NCBI RefSeq assembly: GCF_001427305.1 | Contig: NZ_LMFZ01000004.1 | Location: 158,714-222,713 of the forward strand | Direction of reading: 5' to 3' | Source: Duganella sp. Root1480D1 | Lineage (GTDB): Bacteria; Pseudomonadota; Gammaproteobacteria; Burkholderiales; Burkholderiaceae_D | Length of the DNA: 64,000 bases | Shown here: positions 54,338 to 63,545 of the stretch, piece after piece | Layout: each line of letters begins with the position of its first letter | Position numbering within the stretch: position 1 is the first letter of the stretch | Notes under the pieces: model-generated | The model's input: only the letters and a program-made list of their open reading frames with translations | Database searches by the model: none | Told to the model about the DNA's origin: nothing | Position numbers and translations under genes: made by a program

Positions 54338-56959
54338 TTATTCGGCTGCTTCGCCGCCTTCAGCTTCCGCTTCCGGCTCGTCCGCGTCTGCTTCGACGAT
54401 GCGTTGCAAGCCCGAGAGCTTGGTGCCGTCCTCCACCGCAATCAGGGTCACGCCCTGGGTGGCCCGGCCCATCTCGCGGATCTCCGATACGCGGGTGCGG
54501 ATCAGCACACCGCCGGTGGTGATCAGCATGATTTCGTCGCTTGCCTGCACCAGGGTCGCTGCCACCACCTTGCCGTTACGCTCGGAGGTCTGGATCGCGA
54601 TCATGCCCTTGGTGCCGCGGCCGTGACGGGTGTACTCGGTGATCGGGGTACGCTTGCCGAAGCCATTCTCGGTGGCGGTCAGCACCGACTGCTGCTCGTT
54701 CTCCGCTACCAGCAGCGCGATCACGTTCTGGCCGTCTTCCAGGTTCATGCCGCGCACACCGCGCGCGGTACGGCCCATCGGACGCACATCGTTTTCGTCG
54801 AAGCGCACTGCCTTGCCGGCGTCGGAGAACAGCATCACGTCGTGCTTGCCGTCGGTCAGCGCGGCACCGATCAGGAAGTCGCCGTCATCCAGGTCGACCG
54901 CAATAATGCCGGCCTTACGCGGGTTGCTGAAGTCCTTCAGCGGGGTCTTCTTCACAGTACCCAGGCTGGTCGACATGAAGACGTAGTGATCTTCCGGGAA
55001 AGTGCGGTTTTCGCCCGACAGCGGCAGCACCACGGTGATCTTCTCGTTGTCCTGCAGCGGGAACATATTCACGATCGGCTTGCCGCGCGAAGTACGCGAG
55101 CCTTGCGGCACTTCCCACACCTTCAGCCAGTACATGCGGCCGCGGTTGGAGAAGCACAGGATGTAATCGTGGGTGTTGGCGATGAACAGCTGGTCGATCC
55201 AGTCTTCATCCTTGGTTGCCGCTGCCTGCTTGCCGCGGCCGCCGCGCTTCTGGGCGCGGTATTCGGACAGCGGCTGGGCCTTCATATAGCCCATGTGCGA
55301 CAGGGTCACCACCATGTCCTGCGGGGTGATCAGGTCCTCGGTTTCGAGGTCGGTCGCATTGTTCTCGATATTCGAGCGGCGCGGATCCTTGTCGCCGAAT
55401 TCCAGCATCGAGGCATTCAGTTCCTCGGTGATGATGGCGGTCACGCGGGCCGGCTTGGACAGGATGTCCAGCAGGTCGGCGATCAAGGACATCACGTCCT
55501 TGTATTCGTTAACAATCTTGTCCTGTTCCAGGCCGGTCAGGCGCTGCAGGCGCATTTGCAGGATTTCGCCAGCCTGTTCGTCGGACAGCTTGTACAGGCC
55601 ATCCGATTGCAGACCGTAGTGCTTCGGCAGGTGCTCAGGACGGAAGGCTTCGATACCGCCCTGGCCTTCTTCACCGGTGCGCTTCAGCATTTCGCGCACG
55701 ATGGAGGAATCCCAGCCGCGCGCCATCAGTTCCTGTTTCGCGATCGGCGGCGTAGGCGCAGCCTTGATGATTGCGATGAAATCGTCGATGTTCGCCAGTG
55801 CAACCGCCAGGCCTTCCAGCACGTGGCCGCGTTCACGCGCCTTGCGCAGTTCGTACACGGTACGGCGGGTAACGACTTCGCGGCGGTGCGACAGGAAGGT
55901 AGCCAGCAGGTCCTTCAGGTTCATCAGCTTCGGCTGACCGTCCACCAGGGCTACCATGTTCATGCCGAAGGTGTCCTGCAACTGGGTCTGCTTGTACAGG
56001 TTGTTCAGCACCACTTCCGGCACTTCGCCGCGTTTCAGCTCGATCACCACGCGCATGCCCGACTTGTCGGACTCGTCGCGGATATCGGAAATGCCTTCCA
56101 GCTTCTTGTCGCGCACGTTTTCGGCGATACGCTCCAGCAGGGACTTCTTGTTGACCTGGTATGGCAGCTCGTCCACGATGATCGCGGTGCGGCCGCCTTC
56201 CTTGCCGTATTCCTCAAAGTGGGTCTTGGCGCGCATGACGACACGGCCACGGCCGGTGCGGTAACCATCGCGCACGCCGGACACGCCATAAATCGTGCCG
56301 CCGGTCGGGAAGTCCGGCGCCGGGATCAGTTCGATCAGTTCATCGATCGTGCAATCCGGGTTGTTCAGTACGTGCAGCGCGCCGTTGATCACTTCCGTCA
56401 GGTTGTGCGGCGGGATGTTGGTGGCCATACCCACTGCGATACCGGACGAACCGTTGATCAGCAGGTTAGGAATCTTGGTCGGCAGGACGGTAGGCTCTTT
56501 TTCCTTGCCGTCGTAGTTGGGTGCGAAATCGACGGTTTCCTTGTCGATATCGGCCAGCAGTTCTGCGGAAATCTTGTCCAGGCGGCACTCGGTGTAACGC
56601 ATCGCCGCGGCGTTGTCGCCGTCGATGGAACCGAAGTTACCCTGGCCGTCGACCAGCATGTAGCGCAGGGAGAAGTCCTGCGCCATACGCACCAGCGTGT
56701 CGTAAATCGACGCGTCGCCGTGCGGGTGGTACTTACCCATGACTTCACCCACGACGCGGGCGCATTTCACGTAAGGGCGGTTCCACACGTTGTTCAGTTC
56801 GTGCATCCCGAACAGGACGCGGCGGTGTACGGGCTTCAGGCCGTCGCGAGCGTCCGGCAGAGCTCGGCCAACGATCACGCTCATGGCGTAATCGAGGTAG
56901 CTCTTGCGCATCTCTTCTTCGAGGGAAATTGGGATTGTTTCTTTTGCGAATTGATCCAT
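54338..56959 (-). CDS. gyrA: DNA gyrase subunit A
   Basis: 873 residues from the ATG at 56959, with a later-placed upstream frame to 57007 not used. The breakage-reunion domain has the catalytic Tyr in AAAMRYTE (about 120-127), the quinolone region [17 protein letters not shown] (79-95), and the C-terminal beta-pinwheel with the GyrA box QKRGGRGK. At position 83 (E. coli number, same here) there is Ala instead of Ser or Thr; Asp 87 is kept. It makes negative supercoils with GyrB. A terminator follows. Confidence 0.98.
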   Translation of the reverse strand: MDQFAKETIPISLEEEMRKSYLDYAMSVIVGRALPDARDGLKPVHRRVLFGMHELNNVWNRPYVKCARVVGEVMGKYHPHGDASIYDTLVRMAQDFSLRYMLVDGQGNFGSIDGDNAAAMRYTECRLDKISAELLADIDKETVDFAPNYDGKEKEPTVLPTKIPNLLINGSSGIAVGMATNIPPHNLTEVINGALHVLNNPDCTIDELIELIPAPDFPTGGTIYGVSGVRDGYRTGRGRVVMRAKTHFEEYGKEGGRTAIIVDELPYQVNKKSLLERIAENVRDKKLEGISDIRDESDKSGMRVVIELKRGEVPEVVLNNLYKQTQLQDTFGMNMVALVDGQPKLMNLKDLLATFLSHRREVVTRRTVYELRKARERGHVLEGLAVALANIDDFIAIIKAAPTPPIAKQELMARGWDSSIVREMLKRTGEEGQGGIEAFRPEHLPKHYGLQSDGLYKLSDEQAGEILQMRLQRLTGLEQDKIVNEYKDVMSLIADLLDILSKPARVTAIITEELNASMLEFGDKDPRRSNIENNATDLETEDLITPQDMVVTLSHMGYMKAQPLSEYRAQKRGGRGKQAAATKDEDWIDQLFIANTHDYILCFSNRGRMYWLKVWEVPQGSRTSRGKPIVNMFPLQDNEKITVVLPLSGENRTFPEDHYVFMSTSLGTVKKTPLKDFSNPRKAGIIAVDLDDGDFLIGAALTDGKHDVMLFSDAGKAVRFDENDVRPMGRTARGVRGMNLEDGQNVIALLVAENEQQSVLTATENGFGKRTPITEYTRHGRGTKGMIAIQTSERNGKVVAATLVQASDEIMLITTGGVLIRTRVSEIREMGRATQGVTLIAVEDGTKLSGLQRIVEADADEPEAEAEGGEAAE

Positions 56960-57222
56960 TGGCGGGTCGATCTTTTGTCTAGGCGTACAAGCCTGCGATT
57001 TTAGCATGGCGCCCGGTGGCCTTGGAGAAAGTCATCGGGTTGACACAAAAGCACCTTATTATGACCGCTGCGTTGCAACAAAACAACATTTTGGTCAAAT
57101 GCGCGAAACTGGCCTTTTCCCCGACTTTTGATGCAGTTTTGCGAAATATGGCAAAATGGTCGAGAAACTAATGAAATAGATAGTTTTATCAGCGTTACAC
57201 CCCGATTAAGGAAAAGACCAAT
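56960..57222. other. Divergent gyrA-ompA promoter region
   Basis: 263 bp without a gene. TTGACA at 57040-57045 is a possible -35 for ompA-side transcription, with TATTAT nearby but at short spacing. The ompA-proximal half is AT-rich with AAACTAATGAAATAGATAG. Start sites cannot be fixed by eye. Confidence 0.35.
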
Positions 57223-57945
57223 ATGAAGAAAATCCTCGCCACCGTGTTTGCAGCGTCTTCCGTTCTGGCCGGCCCTGTGCTAGCCCAAGACAAGCCGACC
57301 GCTCCTCCGTTCGCACCAGTGACCCAGGACATCAAGGCCGCGACGCCCAAGAGTGCCTATGTGCAGGATGCCCGTGGCATCATCGCCCGCAATCCATTCG
57401 GCCTGTGCTGGCGCACCGGCTACTGGACCCCGGCCGATGCCGTGCCAGGTTGCGACCTGCCGATCTGCACCCCGCCGGAAGAGCTGAAGGATGGCAAGTG
57501 CGTGCTGCCGCCACCACCACCTGAAGCGCCGGCACAGCCGCCAGTTGCCGTGCCAACTACCCCAGCACCTGCACCGACCGCAGTACCGACCGCTGAAAAA
57601 GTTTCCTTCGCCGCCGACGCCTTCTTCGACTACGACAAGGCCGTGCTGAAGCCGGAAGCCAAAGAGAAGCTGGACGACATGGTTACCAAGCTGAACGGCA
57701 TCAACCTGGAAGTGATCATCGGCGTCGGCCACACCGACTCCATGGGCACCGACCAGTACAACGACAAACTGTCGCTGCGCCGCGCTGAAGCCGTGAAAGC
57801 CTACCTGCTGAGCAAAGGCGTGGAAGCCAACCGCGTGTACACCGAAGGCAAGGGCGAGAAGCAGCCAATCGCGGACAACAAGACCGCTGAAGGCCGCGCC
57901 CAGAACCGCCGCGTGGAAATCGAGGTTGTTGGCACCAAGAAGTAA
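57223..57945 (+). CDS. ompA: OmpA-family outer-membrane protein
   Basis: 240 residues. The signal peptide ends near VLA-QDK. A Cys-containing segment (GLCWRTGYWTPADAVPGCDLPICTPPEEL) is followed by a proline-rich linker (PPPPPEAPAQPP) and the OmpA peptidoglycan-binding domain with LEVIIGVGHTDSMGTDQYNDKLSLRRAEAV and GRAQNRRVEIEVVG. The N-terminal 8-stranded barrel of E. coli OmpA is missing, as in the short betaproteobacterial OmpA type. A terminator follows. A ribosome site AAGGAAAAG precedes the ATG. Confidence 0.94.
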   Translation: MKKILATVFAASSVLAGPVLAQDKPTAPPFAPVTQDIKAATPKSAYVQDARGIIARNPFGLCWRTGYWTPADAVPGCDLPICTPPEELKDGKCVLPPPPPEAPAQPPVAVPTTPAPAPTAVPTAEKVSFAADAFFDYDKAVLKPEAKEKLDDMVTKLNGINLEVIIGVGHTDSMGTDQYNDKLSLRRAEAVKAYLLSKGVEANRVYTEGKGEKQPIADNKTAEGRAQNRRVEIEVVGTKK

Positions 57946-57969
57946 TTCCCGGCGCATACGCGCTATTGC

Positions 57970-57999
57970 AGCCCCGCCCTGAGCGGGGCTTTTTTTTGT
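57970..57999 (+). terminator. Rho-independent terminator of ompA
   Basis: GCCCCGC and GCGGGGC pair around CCTGA and are followed by a run of eight T. Confidence 0.95.
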
Positions 58000-58024
58000 T
58001 CGCCCCTCTGCTATCATCCCGCCT

Positions 58025-58720
58025 ATGAATGCCGACCCATTAGAACTGCAAAAATTCAGCGAACTGGCCCATCACTGGTGGGATCCCACGTCCGAATTCA
58101 AACCTCTGCACGAGATCAATCCACTGCGCCTGGAATGGATCAATGCCCGCGCCCCGCTAGCCGGGAAGAACGTGATCGATATTGGCTGCGGCGGGGGCAT
58201 CCTGTCGGAATCCATGGCACGCAAAGGCGCCAAGATCACCGGCATCGACCTGTCCGAAAAAGCCCTGAAAGTGGCCGACCTGCATAGCCTGGAATCCGGC
58301 GTGCCGGTGCGCTACAAGCTGATCGCCGCCGAAGAAATGGCAGCGCAGGAAGCCGGCCAGTACGACGTGGTCACCTGCATGGAAATGCTGGAACACGTAC
58401 CGGACCCAGGCGCCATCGTGCGCGCGGCAGCCACCCTGGTAAAACCGGGCGGCCATGTGTTTTTCTCCACCCTGAACCGTAACCCGAAGGCTTACCTGTT
58501 CGCGGTGATCGGCGCCGAATACCTGCTGCGCATGCTCCCCAAAGGCACGCATGATTATGAAAAATTCATCACTCCAGCCGAACTGTCGCAATATGTGCGC
58601 ACTGCTGGTCTGCAAGTGGATGCATTGAAGGGCATGGGCTACAATCCGCTCACCAAGGTCTACTCCTTGAACAACGACACCAGCGTTAATTACCTGGTGG
58701 CGTGCACCCGCCCTGAATAA
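58025..58720 (+). CDS. ubiG: Ubiquinone biosynthesis O-methyltransferase UbiG
   Basis: 231 residues. The SAM site [22 protein letters not shown] is at about 49-70, and the UbiG N-terminus ([26 protein letters not shown]) is conserved. It makes two O-methylations of ubiquinone precursors. It precedes gph with a 46-bp gap, the usual ubiG-gph pair. Confidence 0.97.
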   Translation: MNADPLELQKFSELAHHWWDPTSEFKPLHEINPLRLEWINARAPLAGKNVIDIGCGGGILSESMARKGAKITGIDLSEKALKVADLHSLESGVPVRYKLIAAEEMAAQEAGQYDVVTCMEMLEHVPDPGAIVRAAATLVKPGGHVFFSTLNRNPKAYLFAVIGAEYLLRMLPKGTHDYEKFITPAELSQYVRTAGLQVDALKGMGYNPLTKVYSLNNDTSVNYLVACTRPE

Positions 58721-58766
58721 AGCCAGGCGGCCTGCGCGCCGCCTGCTTCGAAAGCCGTTCCCTACC

Positions 58767-59459
58767 ATGAGCCTGTTCCCAGCCCCGCGCGCCATCCTGT
58801 TCGACCTGGATGGCACCCTGGCCGACACCGCACCAGACCTGGCCGCCGCGATCAACCTGCTGCGCACCGTGCGCGGGCTGGAGCCGACGCCATACGAGGT
58901 GCTGCGCCCGCAGGCATCGCACGGCGCGCGCGGCATGATTGGCGTGTCCTTCGGCCTGATGCCGCAGGATGAAGGCTTTGAAGAACTGCGCGATGGCTTT
59001 TTCACCAACTATGAAGCGGCGATGGCGGTGCACAGCACCCTGTTCGACGGCATCGGCGAACTGCTGTCCGGCATTGCAGAAGCCGGTCTGCGCTGGGGCA
59101 TCGTCACCAACAAGCCAGCCCGCTTCACCGACCCATTGGTGCCGCAAATCGGCCTGGCGCTGGCCAGCTGCGTGGTTTCGGGCGACACCACTCCACACGC
59201 CAAACCCCACCCGGCCCCGTTGCTGGAAGCGGCAGCCCGCCTCGGCCTGGCGCCGGAAGAATGCTGGTACGTCGGCGACGACCTGCGCGACATCCTGGCC
59301 GGCCATGCCGCCGGCATGCGCACCGTGGCCTGCCAGTGGGGTTATTGCGGACCGGTCGAACCTGCAGCCTGGGGCGCCGACCACCTGTTGGCATCCCCTG
59401 CCGACCTGCTGGCCCTGATTCGTGCAACTGTACCGTCCCCGACACCGTTGGCGGCCTAG
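58767..59459 (+). CDS. gph: Phosphoglycolate phosphatase (HAD family)
   Basis: 230 residues. The HAD motif I FDLDGTLADT is at about 12-21, motif II in VTNKPARFTDP, and motif IV in YVGDDLRDILAGHAAG. It removes 2-phosphoglycolate. Downstream of ubiG, its place is typical. A strong promoter for the next gene begins 15 bp after the stop. Confidence 0.95.
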   Translation: MSLFPAPRAILFDLDGTLADTAPDLAAAINLLRTVRGLEPTPYEVLRPQASHGARGMIGVSFGLMPQDEGFEELRDGFFTNYEAAMAVHSTLFDGIGELLSGIAEAGLRWGIVTNKPARFTDPLVPQIGLALASCVVSGDTTPHAKPHPAPLLEAAARLGLAPEECWYVGDDLRDILAGHAAGMRTVACQWGYCGPVEPAAWGADHLLASPADLLALIRATVPSPTPLAA

Positions 59460-59474
59460 AAACTACGTTATAAC

Positions 59475-59502
59475 TTGCCCAACAGCAATAAGTTTCTATA
59501 CT
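59475..59502 (+). promoter_or_regulatory. Sigma-70-type promoter for the conserved unknown gene
   Basis: TTGCCC (59475-59480) and TATACT (59497-59502) with 16-bp spacing. The start of transcription would lie about 35 bp before the start codon. Confidence 0.65.
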
Positions 59503-59544
59503 ATAGTCAGTAGCGATTACAGAGAAAAGGTAGCCGGAGACTTT

Positions 59545-60519
59545 ATGGACGGGGACGACAACATCGAGGCGACGCTCCCACCGCGTAGCAGTGCACCGCA
59601 GGTCTGGGATGCCTCCGTTGCCGAGAGCCGCTTCTACTGGTACGACCTGCTGGTCAACGACCCGCTGGTACCCGACTTCCGTGACCCGATTGGACGCTAC
59701 CAGCGCCGCATGCAGTTCGCGCTCGACGCGACCATGGAAAAGCAGCTCCTTTTCTTCGTCATTTCCCGCCAGCGCCTGCGCTTCGACATCAAGAAAGGCA
59801 CGAGCTGGGGCTTCTTCGGCCTGAAGCTGACCGTGCCGCTGCTGGCCGGCACCGACAATCGCAAGGAATCGATCACGCTCGAACTGGAAGTGCCGTTCGA
59901 AGCGACCTTCAAAAAACCGATCGTCACCCTGCACGATAAATACATCACGCTGAATTGGGGCGCGCTGACGGAATGCTATTCCGCGCACGACCTGTTGCAG
60001 AAATTCCCCAACGACCTGAAGTACGAAAGCACGGTCGAGTACGTCGGTATCACGCGCGACCCGCAGTCCCGCCTGGCCAAGGGCCGCTTCCCCGCCGTCA
60101 ACCGCATCATGGAAGAAAACGACGGCACGCTGGACACCTTCCTGCTGGTCAAGCGCATGGATGTGAAAGTCGAAACCGCCGTGCAGGACCCGCTTGGCGA
60201 AGCCTCCACCCGCTCACATGTGGAAGTCATGGAAGGCGCCCTGATCCGCTACTTCGAAGGTGAAAAACCGGCCCACCACGGCACCATCGAAAACAACAAC
60301 CGGCGCGACCGCGTAGCGCAACTGGTCGAGACCTACCAGCTTGACAGCCTGACGGTAGACCTCGGCTTCAAGGAGGCCGACAGCTTCCACGACCTCAAGT
60401 CCGCCCACGTGCCGGTATCGCGCCGCCACCTGGTCGAATTCACCTTTGGCCCCGGCGGCGAAATCCGTTCGACCCGCCTTGCCGACGACGCCCGCCCGCT
60501 GGTTTCGCTCGAAGAGTGA
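59545..60519 (+). CDS. Conserved hypothetical protein upstream of ssrA
   Basis: 324 residues from the ATG at 59545, which has CGGAG in front; the frame is open from 59422 but the earlier part overlaps the promoter and gph. No signal peptide, no membrane helix and no known motif were seen. The protein is charged and soluble-looking, with alternating strands (KQLLFFVISRQRLRFDIKKG, GFFGLKLTVPLLAG). It ends 41 bp before ssrA. Unknown function, likely conserved in relatives. Confidence 0.85.
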   Translation: MDGDDNIEATLPPRSSAPQVWDASVAESRFYWYDLLVNDPLVPDFRDPIGRYQRRMQFALDATMEKQLLFFVISRQRLRFDIKKGTSWGFFGLKLTVPLLAGTDNRKESITLELEVPFEATFKKPIVTLHDKYITLNWGALTECYSAHDLLQKFPNDLKYESTVEYVGITRDPQSRLAKGRFPAVNRIMEENDGTLDTFLLVKRMDVKVETAVQDPLGEASTRSHVEVMEGALIRYFEGEKPAHHGTIENNNRRDRVAQLVETYQLDSLTVDLGFKEADSFHDLKSAHVPVSRRHLVEFTFGPGGEIRSTRLADDARPLVSLEE

Positions 60520-60560
60520 CGCGGCGCAAAAGATTGAGGTAGAATACAACTTCCTTCTGT

Positions 60561-60923
60561 GGGGACGACCTGGTTTCGACGTGGGTTGCAAAGCAGAACA
60601 GGGCATACCGAGGGCTGGTTACCTCGTAAATACACCCAGAAACAAACTAACTGCAAACGATAACTCGTACGCACTGGCAGCTTAATCGCTGACCTGCCCG
60701 ACAACACCTCGCCCTTAGGGTGTGACCGCAAGGTCGTGTTGGGTCATTTATAAGGGATCGAGCTACGAGGGTTCACTTCGAGTAGCTCTAAATCTAAGGT
60801 GAATCGCCTTTACGAAGCGTGCACGTCCGCGTCGTAGGGGTTAAATTAAATGGCAGTGCTAAGTATGTAGAACTGTCTGTAGAGTGCTTGCGGACGCGGG
60901 TTCGATTCCCGCCGTCTCCACCA
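60561..60923 (+). ncRNA. ssrA: Transfer-messenger RNA (tmRNA)
   Basis: One-piece tmRNA of 363 nt. The 5' acceptor strand GGGGACG pairs with CGTCTCC before the 3' ACCA, and the T-arm GGTTCGATTCC is present. The tag frame starts with GCA at 60653 and encodes ANDNSYALAA, stop TAA at 60683-60685. It rescues stalled ribosomes with SmpB. Confidence 0.97.
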
Positions 60924-60929
60924 CCGAAC

Positions 60930-60975
60930 AAAGAAAATGGGCTCCAAGCGCAAGCTTGGGGCCCTTTTTCTTTGT
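60930..60975 (+). terminator. Rho-independent terminator of ssrA
   Basis: GGGCTCCAAG and CTTGGGGCCC form a stem (one bulge each side) over a short loop, followed by TTTTTCTTTG. An outer CAAAGAAA/TTTCTTTG pair extends it. Confidence 0.9.
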
Positions 60976-61166
60976 TCGTTAGCGCAGAGTTGGCGGGAAC
61001 CGAATCCGCGTCCGGTACTGGCGCGGGGTGGAGTGCGGGTTTCGGCTCGCATGCGAGCCGCGCGCGGAACGACGTCCGCTTGCAAGCGGACGTCTCTTCG
61101 ATTCGCCCATTCTCGAAATCGCATCGCGATTTCGCGCCGCGTCAGCGGCTCACGGCAAGCTCAGCT
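60976..61166. repeat. Palindrome cluster downstream of ssrA
   Basis: No gene is supported. Two perfect palindromes stand close together: CGGCTCGCATGCGAGCCG (61043-61060) and a 24-bp palindrome at 61071-61094 with core CCGCTTGCAAGCGG. CGAAATCGCATCGCGATTTCG follows at 61114-61134. Open frames through here are low-complexity. Confidence 0.7.
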
Positions 61167-61376
61167 TTAATGAGTCACCACATTGGCATTCGCCTGCAGA
61201 TCGTGGCCGCCGTCGAGATTCAACAGAATGAACTGAACCGGTGATTCTTCCAGCGCATTCGTTTTCTTCAACTGCTCAATCAACGCGTCCAGGTTCGCGT
61301 AGTCGAACTGCGCGCACCAGCGGGCCATCTTGGCGAGGCACCGTACAAAGTCGACCGGATCGTTATCGCGGGTTAG
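61167..61376 (-). pseudogene. Truncated reading frame, C-terminal remnant of unknown protein
   Basis: On the minus strand an open frame gives 69 residues ending in a stop at 61167: DPVDFVRCLAKMARWCAQFDY, then ANLDALIEQLKKTNALEESP and VQFILLNLDGGHDLQANANV. The text looks like real protein, not a shadow. It has no start at its upstream side before an in-frame stop at about 61383; an internal ATG at 61328 would give 53 residues. It ends about 30 bp from the first TGTCGTTTTC repeat, which suggests truncation by an insertion. The family was not recognised. Confidence 0.55.
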
Positions 61377-61405
61377 ACGCAGTCAATGTACTGCGGATGG
61401 AACAA

Positions 61406-61569
61406 TGTCGTTTTCACTCGCAGAAATGCCGGAAATGTCGTTTTCCCTCTCATAATTTGAGTCAGAGCCAGCATCGAGTTTGTCGTTTTCCTTCACATTT
61501 TCACGCTCGCGAGCTCAAAATTGTCGTTTTCCCTCTCAAATATGGGGCGGCTTGTCGTTTTCCCCCGCA
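61406..61569 (+). repeat. Five direct TGTCGTTTTC repeats, possible Tn7/Tn402-type transposon end
   Basis: TGTCGTTTTC occurs five times, at 61406, 61436, 61481, 61522 and 61553, each followed by NYTCNCA-like bases (consensus TGTCGTTTTCCCTCNCA). Spacing is 30, 45, 41 and 31 bp. Terminal TGTCRTTTTC and several internal copies are the form of transposase (TnsB/TniA) binding sites in Tn402/Tn5053- and Tn7-like elements. No transposase gene or opposite end was found in the window. The assignment is inference. Confidence 0.6.
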
Positions 61570-61578
61570 GTTTTCGAA

Positions 61579-62718
61579 TTACAGCCCGCACGCCTCAACT
61601 GCATAGGCACTTAGATTCGCGCGCCCTTCCGGTGTCATGTTTCTCGCGAAGAAGCAGGCATAGGGCCGGTTGGTGGCTTGGTCAACGTAGAGGTACTGCG
61701 TCGGCACGTTGTACGCAATGTCGAACTTCGAAGCTGGCTGGCTTGGAGTGAGCGCTTTGAACATCAGGTGCAGTTTCAAGCCGAAGTTCGGGTGGTGGAA
61801 GTCGAAGCATCCTTCCGGATAAGCGCAGCTGCCGTTTTGCGCCGGCAAATGCAGCGGAACGACTGTTTGCAGCGATTGGTCAGTCGGCATCCGCTCATAG
61901 CGCATCGCGACGGGCGGATCGTCGGTGGTGATTTCGTTGATCGCGCTGCCTGGCTGATGGAAGTCCGCATAGAGCGCATCAAAAGCGGTCCAGCTGTCGG
62001 GGTGAATGAAGGTCTGCTTGACCTGCTCTTTTTCATACGTGGTTTGCGCTTGCACTGCGTACACCGCCCTTACGCGCGAGGATTTGGTCTGGTATGGGAA
62101 CGGGCTCTGGTCATCGGCCAGGTTCTTCAACAAGGCATTCATCAGGCCGAGCGTGCCGCGCGATTGCCCGACGATGAAAATATTGCTGCCGTCTATACCG
62201 AGCATGCCGGACCTGTGGCGCGCCCATTGCACGGCGCGGGCGATGTCCGTATTCGGGATGTCGAGATTGGGTGGCTGGCCATAGCGCTGGCTCGCCACCG
62301 GGTGGCGGAATTCGATCGACATGAACGCGAAGCCCAGCGCCAGCGCCGGCGTTACCAGTTTCGGATAGAGCTCGCCCTGCTGGGGCAAGTTATCGGTGGC
62401 GCCGTTCGGATGTGCCCAGATGATTAAGGGCAGCCTTTGCGATGCTGGCAGCGCTGCGGGGCGGTAGAAGTCGAAGCGCTGGTCCAGCGTAACGTCGTAA
62501 GCACCGGCTGGCGACTTCTCATCCCACGCCGTGCCTTCGGCGTAGCAGATATCCCTGGCAACCGTGGCCTGGGTTCCTTGTGTTTGGGTATAGCTGGATA
62601 GCTCGGCATCTGTGCTGATCTTGCGGCATGGATCTGCTGCGGCGGCGCCTGTAGTTGCGGCCAGCAGCAGGCCGCTGAACAGACACAGGAAAAAACGAGG
62701 TTGGATGATTTGTCGCAT
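61579..62718 (-). CDS. Secreted alpha/beta-hydrolase (esterase-like)
   Basis: 379 residues from the ATG at 62718, which has GGAG upstream; the frame extends to 62868 without support. A signal peptide of about 27 residues precedes the body. The nucleophile elbow is IFIVGQSRGTLGLM, and oxyanion-type LIIWAHPNGATDN stands earlier. The Cys residues in PCRKIS, DICYAEG, NGSCAYPEGCFDF and EACGL suggest disulfides. It may act on a polyester, polysaccharide or peptide ester. It stands at the edge of the repeat array. Confidence 0.85.
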   Translation of the reverse strand: MRQIIQPRFFLCLFSGLLLAATTGAAAADPCRKISTDAELSSYTQTQGTQATVARDICYAEGTAWDEKSPAGAYDVTLDQRFDFYRPAALPASQRLPLIIWAHPNGATDNLPQQGELYPKLVTPALALGFAFMSIEFRHPVASQRYGQPPNLDIPNTDIARAVQWARHRSGMLGIDGSNIFIVGQSRGTLGLMNALLKNLADDQSPFPYQTKSSRVRAVYAVQAQTTYEKEQVKQTFIHPDSWTAFDALYADFHQPGSAINEITTDDPPVAMRYERMPTDQSLQTVVPLHLPAQNGSCAYPEGCFDFHHPNFGLKLHLMFKALTPSQPASKFDIAYNVPTQYLYVDQATNRPYACFFARNMTPEGRANLSAYAVEACGL

Positions 62719-62804
62719 TCTCTGCTCCGGAATTGGTGTTTGAATGGTGGACAGCTGAGATACATTATCATTAAAACAATTAACTGATCGTATGGGAGGA
62801 CGGG

Positions 62805-63158
62805 GTGGAGAAATTCGAGAAACTGTTTTCTTACGGGACGCTGCAGCAGGAAGACGTGCAGCTTGCAACGTTTGGGCGCAAGCTCGAAGGCATGGCAGAC
62901 CAGTTGAATGGTTATAAGCTTGGGCTGCTCGAGATCGATGATCCCAAAGTGGTTGCGACGAGCGGCAAAACGCATCATCCGATCATTTCGCGCAGCGGCA
63001 GCGGGACAGACGCCGTCATTGGCTCGGTGCTTCTGGTCACGCCAGCGGAATTGCAGCAAGCGGACCAGTATGAGGTGGCTGCCTACAAGCGGCATAGCAT
63101 CACGCTGGCATCCGGAACTGTTGCGTGGGCTTATGTGGACGCCCGCGATCCGGACTGA
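62805..63158 (+). CDS. Gamma-glutamylcyclotransferase (GGCT/AIG2-like) fold protein
   Basis: 117 residues from a GTG at 62805 with GGGAGGA five bases before it. The GGCT motif is LFSYGTLQQEDVQ (about 7-19), and the catalytic-type Glu is in ADQYEVAAYKRHSI. It probably acts on gamma-glutamyl or similar amide substrates. Divergent from the esterase gene. Confidence 0.88.
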   Translation: MEKFEKLFSYGTLQQEDVQLATFGRKLEGMADQLNGYKLGLLEIDDPKVVATSGKTHHPIISRSGSGTDAVIGSVLLVTPAELQQADQYEVAAYKRHSITLASGTVAWAYVDARDPD

Positions 63159-63282
63159 AGCTGTCGCTCATTGAGCAAGCTCCATCGAGCCTGTTAACTC
63201 GCGCGTATTCCTGGATGTGGACTGACGCACAGACCACTCGCCTCCGCGCGGCGTAGCCTGTACGCTGGCTCAAGGAGGCAGC

Positions 63283-63528
63283 GTGGATCAACGAAGTCAC
63301 AAGGAGCTGCGTCACGACAGCGGTACCGCCGAGCGCTTCGACATGGCGGTACGCACAGCCCTGGCTTTTGACCAGGGCGCTGCCTATACCTATCTCGCCA
63401 TTTGCGGCGTGGAGCACATGCTGATCCGCTCCTTCGCCGAGCGCTTCCCGACGCAGGTGCGCTCAGTCGCCTCCCTGCCCTGGCACTCGAGCGACCGCCG
63501 CAGCGATTCAATGCAGCGTGCGTTTTAG
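63283..63528 (+). CDS. Small hypothetical protein
   Basis: 81 residues from a GTG at 63283 with AAGGAGG seven bases before it, a strong ribosome site that supports the gene over the antisense frames. It has one helical stretch (AVRTALAFDQGAAYTYLAICGVEHMLIRSFAERFP). No family was recognised. It converges on the HigA-like gene. Confidence 0.6.
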   Translation: MDQRSHKELRHDSGTAERFDMAVRTALAFDQGAAYTYLAICGVEHMLIRSFAERFPTQVRSVASLPWHSSDRRSDSMQRAF

Positions 63529-63545
63529 CGCGCGCCGCCCCTTCA

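Noticed and set aside
60846..61124. Minus-strand frame of 92 codons over the tmRNA 3' end
   Set aside because: It reads through the tmRNA acceptor arm and its terminator, a well-known spurious frame at ssrA.
61241..61606. Plus-strand frame containing repeated CRFPSH
   Set aside because: The repeated residues are the translation of the TGTCGTTTTC array, so it is not a gene.
63283..63528. HigB toxin paired with the HigA-like protein
   Set aside because: It converges on higA, lies on the other strand and does not show the RelE/HigB fold residues by eye.
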